From positions 102,547-166,546 of the forward strand of contig NZ_FTNN01000002.1 in NCBI RefSeq assembly GCF_900156405.1: DNA of 64,000 bases, read 5' to 3'. Positions within the stretch are counted from its first letter, which is position 1, and the number at the start of each line of letters is the position of its first letter. The notes under the pieces are model-generated. The model did not search any database. It was not told the DNA's origin and saw nothing but the letters and a program-made list of their open reading frames with translations. The position numbers and the translations under genes are program-made. Source of the stretch: Shewanella morhuae (GTDB taxonomy: Bacteria; Pseudomonadota; Gammaproteobacteria; Enterobacterales; Shewanellaceae). Below are positions 56,877 to 64,000 of this stretch, in pieces.

Positions 56877-57299
56877 ATGAAATCAAAAATTTCAGTCATT
56901 ATTGGTAGTATTTTTGCCGCTTATGTTGCCTTTGTTGCTGTGGTTATACTGGTTTATGAACCGACACCCGATGATATGAGTTGGGAAGATAGACAAGCCT
57001 ACAATAGCCAGAAAATTAGCGATTTAGTTCTAGGGCAAGATATTACCTCAGTAAAAACATTGCTGGGTAAGGCAGATTTTTCAGAGGCGAAAAGGTTAAA
57101 AGAAACTCAATTGCAGGTGTTATTTTATCGCACTCACCATGAAAAATCAGATGGCGTCACCACCAAAGAAGAATGCACTCCGCTTATTTTTGAAAATGGT
57201 CAATTGATTGCATGGGGCCAAGATACCTACAAGCAATACCTCGATTCGGGTACAGACACTATGCGCAGTCCGCCCCATGACATCTTAACCAATGAGTAA
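56877..57299 (+). CDS. DUF3192 membrane-anchored protein
   Basis: This 140-residue protein has one N-terminal membrane segment (residues 5-27) and a DUF3192 domain, a small SmpA/OmlA-like fold with ISDLVLGQDITSVKTLLGKADFSE and LVFYR-like LQVLFYRTHH. It carries one Cys (EECTPLIF). Function unknown. GGA precedes the ATG. Confidence 0.88.
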   Translation: MKSKISVIIGSIFAAYVAFVAVVILVYEPTPDDMSWEDRQAYNSQKISDLVLGQDITSVKTLLGKADFSEAKRLKETQLQVLFYRTHHEKSDGVTTKEECTPLIFENGQLIAWGQDTYKQYLDSGTDTMRSPPHDILTNE

Positions 57300-57319
57300 A
57301 TACCGCCAACAAAGATATA

Positions 57320-57346
57320 AAAACGCCACCCAATCGGTGGCGTTTT
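57320..57346. terminator. Bidirectional terminator
   Basis: AAAACGCCACC / GGTGGCGTTTT with a 5-base loop, between convergent genes. Confidence 0.92.
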
Positions 57347-57419
57347 AGCTTTTACAATCCACTCAGTTACTCAACGATGCAGCAACTTAATAATAAATGG
57401 ATGACATTAAGCCGACGAT

Positions 57420-60254
57420 TTATTCATCGTCAGCCTTGTACTCGACGTAAGCCTCACCTTTACTGAGCCATGCTGGCGCAGGTGTCCCCTTCAGATAATG
57501 GTCAAAATACTGCATCATACGCATACTGTAATCGAGCTTATTAGGGTACTTTTTCAAATGATGTGGCTCGTCCTCATATTGTAAGAACACTACATCTTTA
57601 CCCGCGCGGCGCATGGCTAAATACATTTCAACCCCTTGCTCCCAAGGAACGGCATCATCTTTATCACCAAACATAATCATTAAAGGCGTTTGAATACGGT
57701 CAGCGTAAAATACGGGTGAATTTTCAATATATTTTTGCGGTGCAGCAAACAAACTCGCGCCAATACGACTTTGCCCCGTTTCGTACTGGAACTGACGCGC
57801 CACTCCCGTACCATGGCGAATACCGCTATAGGCACTGGTCATATTGGCCACCGGCGCACCCGCGACTGCGGCCTTAAACATCTTAGTTTGCGTGATGGCA
57901 AACGCCGTTTGATAACCACTCCAAGAATGACCTTGTAACCCGATTGCATCGGGATCGGCAACGCCCATATCAATGAGCTTCTGCACGCCAGATGTCAGCG
58001 CTTGCACAGAACTCGCCCCAGGATAACCAATCTCAAAACGGATATCAGGCAGGAACACTGCATAACCATTATTGATATACCAAGCAAAATTAGGCCGGTG
58101 GTTGATGTTCATCTGCGGGAATGCATGCAGCCTATCGGTCATAAATCGATAGTAATAAACCAGCACAGGAACGCGTTTACCCGCTTGATAATTAGTGGGC
58201 TTAATCAGTACGCCATCTAACGGCTTACCATCGCCATTGGTCCAGTGAACTAACTCGGCTTTACTCCAATTAAACGCTTGGCGTTGCTTGTCTAAATCGG
58301 TCTGCCTCACTGCATTTTGCGGCGCGTTATAACTGGCCGTATACAAATCGGGGAATAAATCAAAGCGTTCCTTAGAAAACACGACAGTATCGGCATCTTT
58401 ACTGCGGCCCAATACGGTCAACTTATACTCACCTTGCATCAGAGTCTTAACGCCCGCTTCGCCCAGCGTTGCTTGGTAAAAACCATCGGCTTTAGTTTTA
58501 TCACCATAACCATGGAGTAAAATAGTGGCATTGTAGGCAAGCTCAGTCGGCTCGTCGGGATTATCGACTAAGCCCGCTAGTCGATATTGAATTTTTTGAG
58601 TGCGGCCCTTTCCCTCTGTTAAAGTAAAACCGGCTTTAGATTCGGTATTAAATTGCCAAACATCGTATTTGTCATAGACCAATATCCCAGCGTCATCCTT
58701 AAGCCAAGGACCAAAACCGTATCCCGGCGCACTAGATGGATAATCATGATCTTCATCGGCAAAACTGACCTTTAGAGATCGGGTTAGGTTAGAGCGCTGC
58801 GCCTGGGCAATATCATAAAGATACACATTACCTTGCTGATAATAGACCACATACTTACCGTTACCCGATAAGCTTGGCTCAGCATCACTGGGCTGCTGAG
58901 TCAAAAATGGCACCTTAAGGCCTGTATTTATATCAATCAGATAATAGTCTTGATAGAACCCTGCCCAAGTTGCCATTTTGCGATAGGGTAAATCAGAGCT
59001 GGCTAACATAAAGCGTTTGTGCTGCGAAATCGTCACATCAGGCACCGTTTTATCACCAAGCTGCACCACATTATTAGAGCCTAAATGTAATACCGCTAGG
59101 TAAGTCCGTTTTTGCTCTTTGTCATATTGCTTGATTTCATGAGGCTTAATGCGCGGATCATCACCATGCCATACCTTAAGCCCACGCTGCGCGGTGACAA
59201 TATCGGTATTAAACAAATCATTTTCTTCGGTAATTTTCTGCAAACTTAACTGCTGACTCACCTCAGGTACACGACCAAAAAACAGTCGTTCACTGTCTAA
59301 TGAGAAACTTAAACGAGTGTAACGATTAAGCTTCCATTCGGGTGACTCTGGGGGTTTACTTATTTTGCCCGATGACAAATCGACCAAGGATAACTGGTAG
59401 TTGCGACCATAGGGTAACTCACTGTCTTTACCTTGGGTGAACGCCAGCCAACGACCATTTTTAGCCAGTGCTAAAGCCCCTACTTGTTGGTTAGACGAGT
59501 CAAAAACAACTGTTTTCTTGTGAGTTTTTAAATCCACTAACTGCAACTGATGCTGCTTATTAGTAATATCATTTACCGCTAATGCCAATCTGCGGCTGTT
59601 TTTATCAAACACATAGCCAGTAACCTGCTCAATATCGATTTGTTGAGTTAGATTTTCTAAACTAAGCAAAGTAAAACGTCGACCTTGGTCAAACTTATCC
59701 ACCTTTGGCTTCGCCGATTTTGCTGTACTTGCGGTGCCGACCTCGACTAATGTTTCAGCAACTTTTGGCTCAACTTCTTTTTTGGACTCTTCGTCGGCTT
59801 CAAACCAAATAGCCAGATGTTTACCTTCGTCGCTAAAAGCAAATTCCTGCACGCGCTCAAAACGGGTTTGTGTACCCGTTTGGGTATCAAGTAATACCAT
59901 GGCGGATTTGAGTTTTTTCTTCGCTTTGGCGTCGCTCGTTTCAAGCGTAAGTAAACTCGGTTTAACCACTACAGCAATATAACGACCATCGTGGCTCACT
60001 TGCGGATCTGACCCACCAGCAACTTGATAACTTTGTTGTAACGAGATGTTTTTCGCAATGACATGACTATCACCACGGTCAGGCGAGGATTCAACCGCGA
60101 TAACCTGTCCAGTGTCTGAAATAACCGGTTTACCGAGGGATTCAAAATGCATAATGTCAGTTAGGGTGAGCGGCTTAGTGCTATTTTCCGCTAGTGCTGG
60201 CGGTAGTATCCCGATGGATAACAACATCACAGATGTAATAGATATTAACTTCAA
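57420..60254 (-). CDS. S9-family (prolyl-oligopeptidase-like) serine peptidase
   Basis: This is a 944-residue exported peptidase: signal peptide (LISITSVMLLSIGILPPALA), a WD40-like beta-propeller (about 30-560) and a C-terminal alpha/beta-hydrolase. Catalytic residues: Ser777 in GLQGHSWSGYQ, Asp in MFGDKDDAVPWEQG, His in YEDEPHHLKK. An acidic and Lys-rich insertion is present near 150-180 (DEESKKEVEPKVAET). It is likely a periplasmic di- or oligopeptidase. It stands alone. Confidence 0.94.
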   Translation of the reverse strand: MKLISITSVMLLSIGILPPALAENSTKPLTLTDIMHFESLGKPVISDTGQVIAVESSPDRGDSHVIAKNISLQQSYQVAGGSDPQVSHDGRYIAVVVKPSLLTLETSDAKAKKKLKSAMVLLDTQTGTQTRFERVQEFAFSDEGKHLAIWFEADEESKKEVEPKVAETLVEVGTASTAKSAKPKVDKFDQGRRFTLLSLENLTQQIDIEQVTGYVFDKNSRRLALAVNDITNKQHQLQLVDLKTHKKTVVFDSSNQQVGALALAKNGRWLAFTQGKDSELPYGRNYQLSLVDLSSGKISKPPESPEWKLNRYTRLSFSLDSERLFFGRVPEVSQQLSLQKITEENDLFNTDIVTAQRGLKVWHGDDPRIKPHEIKQYDKEQKRTYLAVLHLGSNNVVQLGDKTVPDVTISQHKRFMLASSDLPYRKMATWAGFYQDYYLIDINTGLKVPFLTQQPSDAEPSLSGNGKYVVYYQQGNVYLYDIAQAQRSNLTRSLKVSFADEDHDYPSSAPGYGFGPWLKDDAGILVYDKYDVWQFNTESKAGFTLTEGKGRTQKIQYRLAGLVDNPDEPTELAYNATILLHGYGDKTKADGFYQATLGEAGVKTLMQGEYKLTVLGRSKDADTVVFSKERFDLFPDLYTASYNAPQNAVRQTDLDKQRQAFNWSKAELVHWTNGDGKPLDGVLIKPTNYQAGKRVPVLVYYYRFMTDRLHAFPQMNINHRPNFAWYINNGYAVFLPDIRFEIGYPGASSVQALTSGVQKLIDMGVADPDAIGLQGHSWSGYQTAFAITQTKMFKAAVAGAPVANMTSAYSGIRHGTGVARQFQYETGQSRIGASLFAAPQKYIENSPVFYADRIQTPLMIMFGDKDDAVPWEQGVEMYLAMRRAGKDVVFLQYEDEPHHLKKYPNKLDYSMRMMQYFDHYLKGTPAPAWLSKGEAYVEYKADDE

Positions 60255-60506
60255 TGTCTTCCTCTTTTATATATTTGTTAGACTAAAGTAGACTTTTTAA
60301 CCTTTGGGTTTCCATCATGGTGAGAAGCCCGTCTTTTTACAAGTAATACCACATAAAATATCGTGATATTACTCACTATTCCCTGTGAAGTTTGATCAAA
60401 GGTGGGTAAAATAATGCGCAGAAAAAATACCTATTTCATAGTCCTGCCATCCAGTTAATCTGGGGCAGACAATTGCAGTAACCACGAACCGTGGAAGGAC
60501 TTCTCC

Positions 60507-61514
60507 ATGTCAAAAAGAACGATAACCGTAATTCCAGGTGATGGAATTGGCCCAAGTATCATTGATTCAGCCTTACAAATTCTTGATAAAGTAGGCTGTG
60601 ATTTTGAATATGAATTTGCCGATGCAGGCCTGACAGCACTCGAAAAACAAGGTGAGTTACTGCCGCAGCGCACTTTAGAGCTAATTGAAAAAAACCGTAT
60701 TACCCTAAAAGGCCCGCTAACAACGCCTGTTGGTGAAGGTTTTACTTCAATCAACGTCACGTTACGTAAAAAATTCGGTCTATATGCAAACGTCCGCCCA
60801 GTGCTATCTTTCAAAGGCACCAAAGCTCGTTACGAAAATATTGATATCATCACTGTGCGTGAAAACACTGAAGGCATGTATTCAGGTTTCGGTCAAAAAG
60901 TGTCTGAAGATGGGTTAACGGCAGAAGCGACCAGTGTCATTACTCGTCAAGGTGCTGAGCAAATCGCCACTTTCGCTTATGAGCTGGCACGTAAAGAAAA
61001 CCGTAAGAAAGTCACTATCGTTCACAAAGCTAACATTATGAAGTCAACCTCAGGTTTGTTCCTGAAAGTGGCTCGTGAAGTGAGCCTACGCTACCCAGAC
61101 ATCAAGACAGAAGAAATGATTGTCGATGCAACGTGCATGAAGCTAGTAATGAACCCAGAAAACTTCGATGTGATCGTTACAACCAACCTGTTTGGTGACA
61201 TCTTATCGGATCTGTGTGCTGGTTTAGTCGGTGGTTTAGGTATGGCACCCGGTGCAAACATTGGCCGCGATGCGGCAATTTTTGAAGCCGTTCACGGTAG
61301 TGCACCTGATATCGCTGGCAAAAATCTAGCAAACCCAACCTCAGTCATTTTAGCGTCTATCCAAATGCTAGAATATTTAGGTATGGCTGACAAAGCAGAG
61401 CAAATCCGTAAAGCCGTATCGGCAGTGATTGCAGAAGGCGACCGTACAACTCACGATTTAGGTGGCACGCACGGTACGACTGATTTCACTCAAGCAGTAC
61501 TTGAGCGTCTGTAA
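60507..61514 (+). CDS. Isocitrate dehydrogenase, NAD-type (IDH/IPMDH family)
   Basis: This 335-residue protein has VIPGDGIGPSIIDSALQIL, the substrate motif RKKFGLYANVRPV, VRENTEGMYSG and the Mg2+/coenzyme motif TNLFGDILSDLCAGLVGGLGMAPGANIG. Its length and the YANVRP/ENTEGMYSG pair fit NAD-dependent isocitrate dehydrogenase rather than LeuB or the NADP-type Icd. The Asp of DVIVTTNLFGD agrees with NAD use. GGAAGG lies before the ATG. A second hairpin (AGCGCGTTA/TAACGCGCT) follows at about 61522-61552. Confidence 0.9.
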   Translation: MSKRTITVIPGDGIGPSIIDSALQILDKVGCDFEYEFADAGLTALEKQGELLPQRTLELIEKNRITLKGPLTTPVGEGFTSINVTLRKKFGLYANVRPVLSFKGTKARYENIDIITVRENTEGMYSGFGQKVSEDGLTAEATSVITRQGAEQIATFAYELARKENRKKVTIVHKANIMKSTSGLFLKVAREVSLRYPDIKTEEMIVDATCMKLVMNPENFDVIVTTNLFGDILSDLCAGLVGGLGMAPGANIGRDAAIFEAVHGSAPDIAGKNLANPTSVILASIQMLEYLGMADKAEQIRKAVSAVIAEGDRTTHDLGGTHGTTDFTQAVLERL

Positions 61515-61597
61515 TAGTGTATAGCGCGTTACAGACGAGTCTATAACGCGCTTGTTCAATCTTGAGCTTCGGTTTAAAACTCAAATGAACAGGCACT

Positions 61598-61629
61598 AAA
61601 AAGCCCCAAAGTTTCCTTTGGGGCTTTTT
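61598..61629. terminator. Strong bidirectional terminator
   Basis: AAAAAGCCCCAAAG / CTTTGGGGCTTTTT with a TTTC loop. Confidence 0.94.
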
Positions 61630-61680
61630 GTTATGTCACTTTTAAACCTGCGTCGATTTAGTGCAAGATAATCGCAGGGA

Positions 61681-62766
61681 TTAATTCCACGCGGTATCGG
61701 GGCGCAGCCATAAATGCACAGTCACTTCATCTCGGTCATGGTAAAGATGTTTGCACTGCACTTTAAAATCGGTGACACCATTTTCTTTTAGAATAGTCTG
61801 CATGGTTTCAAGAATCGCAATGACCTCTTTATAACGACTCTTCATCGGTAATTTAAGGTTAAAAATAGCTTCCTTAAACCAACCGTTAATCGCCCATGCT
61901 TCAATTAACTCGGCTACGCGCGCGGGTTTTTCAACCATGTCACACACTAACCAATAGATATTTTTACGCTGTGGTTCAAAACGAAAACCGTCTTCACGGA
62001 AATGTTTCACCTGACCCGTTTGCATTAACTTCTCATCCATAGGGCCATTATCTACCGCAGAGACAAACATACCGCGACGCACAAGTTGATAAGTCCAACC
62101 GCCTGGACATGCGCCTAAGTCGACTGAATTCATACCACTACGAATACGCTCTTCTTGCTCTTCTTTGGGCACAAACTGACCAAATGCCTCATCAAGTTTT
62201 AAGCTAGAGCGACTTGGTGCATCTGCCGCCATTCTTAGGCGTGGAATACCCATAAAATGGGGAGAGCTATTATTACTATAAGAATATCCCACATAAGCAC
62301 GACCAGGCCCCACAAAACACACGTGGATAATCGGGCGTTTAGGGTTTTCTTGAGTGAGTAAACTACCCGATTTTTTCAAATGCTGACGCAAAGGTACGGT
62401 GAATTTACGGCAAAAGGCCGATAACTCTTTGGCTTCGTTGGTATCTGGCGTTTCAACGCGTAATTCACCCGCTTTACTGACATCACTTAAGGCGGCAACG
62501 ATTGGCGTCACTCTGTCATTTTCTGGCAAGTCGATTAATAAATCACTGGCGGCAAACATTTGGCGAGCAAAAATTAATGAAGCAAGTGGTAATTGCTTAA
62601 CTAACGCCTCAGCTGCATCGTCTTCAAAGCCTTGGAAGACCACATAAGCGTCATTGTTGTTCGCTTTAACAAAGCCGCCGATATTAAGCTCTGCGGCGCG
62701 CTGCTGAATTTCTGCCGCGCATTCTTTTTCAAAGCCAGCACGGCAAAATAAAAATAGGTTTTTCAT
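61681..62766 (-). CDS. rlmM: 23S rRNA 2'-O-ribose methyltransferase RlmM
   Basis: This 361-residue protein starts MKNLFLFCRAGFEKECAAEIQQ and has a THUMP-like N-part and the Rossmann domain with DLGACPGGWTYQLVRRG (SAM site), VSAVDNGPMDEKLM and the catalytic Lys in FNLKLPMKSRY. It methylates C2498 of 23S rRNA. AGGGA precedes the ATG at 62766; an upstream in-frame codon (62811) adds an atypical extension. It precedes a DUF423 gene on the same strand, as in E. coli (ygdD-rlmM). Confidence 0.96.
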   Translation of the reverse strand: MKNLFLFCRAGFEKECAAEIQQRAAELNIGGFVKANNNDAYVVFQGFEDDAAEALVKQLPLASLIFARQMFAASDLLIDLPENDRVTPIVAALSDVSKAGELRVETPDTNEAKELSAFCRKFTVPLRQHLKKSGSLLTQENPKRPIIHVCFVGPGRAYVGYSYSNNSSPHFMGIPRLRMAADAPSRSSLKLDEAFGQFVPKEEQEERIRSGMNSVDLGACPGGWTYQLVRRGMFVSAVDNGPMDEKLMQTGQVKHFREDGFRFEPQRKNIYWLVCDMVEKPARVAELIEAWAINGWFKEAIFNLKLPMKSRYKEVIAILETMQTILKENGVTDFKVQCKHLYHDRDEVTVHLWLRPDTAWN

Positions 62767-62944
62767 GGGGATCCCTGAGAAATCCAAGCCAAAGTTATGG
62801 CTGACTATCAATTTGGGCGCCAGTATAGCAATTTAAGTAAAAAAATGCCCTATTTGCCGTCAATGCAAACAAGGCATCAGTGTCTTGCTGATTAAAACGA
62901 TTCAGCCGATTTTAAAGCTTAAAAACGAACGTTAATTTTCTACA

Positions 62945-63337
62945 TTACGACTCATGGCCATCCACCACTTTATGACGCCATACCGCCGCGGCAAATAGTA
63001 ACCAACCGAGTAAAAAGCATCCGCCGCCAATTGGCGTAATGGGCCCAAGCCATTTAGTGCCAATAAGTGCCAATCCATATAACGAACCAGAAAATAGCAT
63101 AATACCTACAATAAATAGGTATGCCGCCCAGTCCAATAAACGTGACGTCAGCCATTGGCCAGAAAACGCGACCATAACCAAGGCAAAAGTATGATAGAAA
63201 TGATATTGCACACCTAAGTTAAACACTTCAATTAAGTCTGGTGGCGCGACAGCCTTAAGACCGTGGGCACCAAAGGCACCTAAAGCAACCGCTAAAAATC
63301 CGCTCATAGCGGCGAGTAATAATAAACCTTTACGCAT
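62945..63337 (-). CDS. DUF423 (YgdD-like) membrane protein
   Basis: This 130-residue inner-membrane protein has four hydrophobic segments and the family start GFLAVALGAFGAHGLK, with YHFYHTFALVMV and PIGGGCFLLGWLL. The family's function is unknown. It lies upstream of rlmM, as in enteric bacteria (ygdD). Confidence 0.93.
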   Translation of the reverse strand: MRKGLLLLAAMSGFLAVALGAFGAHGLKAVAPPDLIEVFNLGVQYHFYHTFALVMVAFSGQWLTSRLLDWAAYLFIVGIMLFSGSLYGLALIGTKWLGPITPIGGGCFLLGWLLFAAAVWRHKVVDGHES

Positions 63338-63376
63338 TTAACACCCCTGCTTAAATAGCCTTAATTCATTCAACAT

Positions 63377-64000
63377 TCATGTAAGTACATTCTGTTCAGT
63401 AATAAAATTGCTTGATAAATCAATGGCACGAGCCAGATTAGCCGCTTCTGTGGTACCTGACGACTTTCTTGGAGTAAAACTATGATCGCCATCAGTTATC
63501 CAAGCGAGTTTTATCTCAGGTTTCAACGGCCAACTCGGTATTTGCTCTTTGCCACCAAACTTATCCCGCTCGCCTTGCACAACTAATACCGGGACTTGGC
63601 ATTCATTCAACGGCTCCAATCTAGGATCGCCGCCTTTGAGCGGTACAAAGGGATAGCCTAAACAAATGACGCTATCGATGCGCGTAGCTAACAGCGGATC
63701 ACATGCTAATAGCGCCGCCATGCGGCCGCCCATCGATTTACCCATCAGTATCACACGTTCAACTGCTGGCAATGATTGAGCAATATCGAGCATCTGTGTC
63801 AAACAAGCGAGCAATTTAGGTGCACGGTCCGGTGGACGTCTTTTGCCGTCAACAGCATTTGCCTGCATATACGGAAAATTAAAGCGTATGACCTGAAAAC
63901 CCTTAGCCACCAGCCCCGCGGACATCGCCTGCATAAAATCTGAGTCCATGTTAGCCCCTGCGCCATGAGCAAATAAAATCAAGCTACTTGCAGGCAGCCC
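63377..64000 (-). CDS. Alpha/beta hydrolase, KANL3/Tex30-like, partial at window end
   Basis: The frame is open to the right edge (it continues upstream as GLPASSLILFAHGAG), so the true start lies outside. Visible: FAHGAGANMDSDFM with the oxyanion glycines, the nucleophile elbow LMGKSMGGRMAALLA, VVQGERDKFGG with the acid and TDGDHSFTPRK with the His. It is a small esterase-like cytoplasmic hydrolase of unknown substrate. Confidence 0.88.
   Translation of the reverse strand, partial: GLPASSLILFAHGAGANMDSDFMQAMSAGLVAKGFQVIRFNFPYMQANAVDGKRRPPDRAPKLLACLTQMLDIAQSLPAVERVILMGKSMGGRMAALLACDPLLATRIDSVICLGYPFVPLKGGDPRLEPLNECQVPVLVVQGERDKFGGKEQIPSWPLKPEIKLAWITDGDHSFTPRKSSGTTEAANLARAIDLSSNFITEQNVLT

Overview
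The window is a stretch of a Shewanella-type gammaproteobacterial chromosome. The evidence is the marine-type polyunsaturated fatty acid (PUFA) synthase genes pfaA-D, a Shewanella-like gene order around rdgC, porin, phoBR and pstS, single-copy housekeeping genes (rlmM, xni, ppnN, rdgC) and moderate GC content. No rRNA, tRNA, CRISPR array, prophage or intact insertion sequence was seen. The genus call is by recognition, not by a database search.

Layout. (1) 1-13517: the 3' part of pfaA, then pfaB, pfaC and pfaD on the plus strand. This is an iterative PUFA synthase (EPA-type); the phosphopantetheinyl transferase that must activate its carrier domains is not in the window. (2) 13520-19800: an envelope and stress-like block. 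It holds a 58-residue DUF1328 membrane protein, a small lipoprotein, a membrane protein fusing a dual-specificity phosphatase to a lipid kinase, a zinc-ribbon protein, a sigma-54 activator with a degenerate receiver, a helical protein and a two-BON-domain periplasmic protein. Two good sigma-54 (-24/-12) promoters and a shared GGTAA-N6-CC upstream motif suggest one regulon. (3) 19950-25570: an unknown membrane protein; an operon of DUF134 protein, Fur-family regulator, a broken CoA-disulfide/persulfide reductase-rhodanese gene and a thioesterase; a 278-bp MITE-like element; FAH-family and AstE/aspartoacylase-like hydrolases. (4) 25700-39820: a MarR regulator divergent from an MFS transporter; PhnA; a TonB receptor with a Fur box; a DUF2461 protein; a TetR regulator divergent from two glutathione S-transferases; an RsmB/NOP-like RNA methyltransferase with a late in-frame TAG; a YfaZ-like protein, a GNAT enzyme, MgtE and glutathione peroxidase. 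(5) 39820-47600: the phosphate block (pstS with a Pho box, phoR, phoB), a porin, an M1 aminopeptidase and three related intergenic elements that look like a small-RNA family. (6) 47600-64000: rdgC, an M61 peptidase, a TPR protein with a degenerate GGDEF-like end, a diguanylate cyclase, ppnN, xni, a DUF3192 protein, an S9 peptidase, NAD-type isocitrate dehydrogenase, rlmM, a DUF423 protein and a partial alpha/beta hydrolase.

The most notable unexplained signal is the set of three plus-strand elements near 39.93, 40.25 and 42.63 kb. Each has a GTTCATCATC 5' segment, a CTAGCGC element and a GCAACC/GGTTGC terminator. Two copies display the TCTAGCGC loop on stems with entirely different but still paired sequences. 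The shared segment is complementary to the ribosome-binding and start-codon region of the porin gene in the same window, so a porin-controlling sRNA family is a concrete hypothesis. The second is the sigma-54 block around 13.5-19.7 kb.
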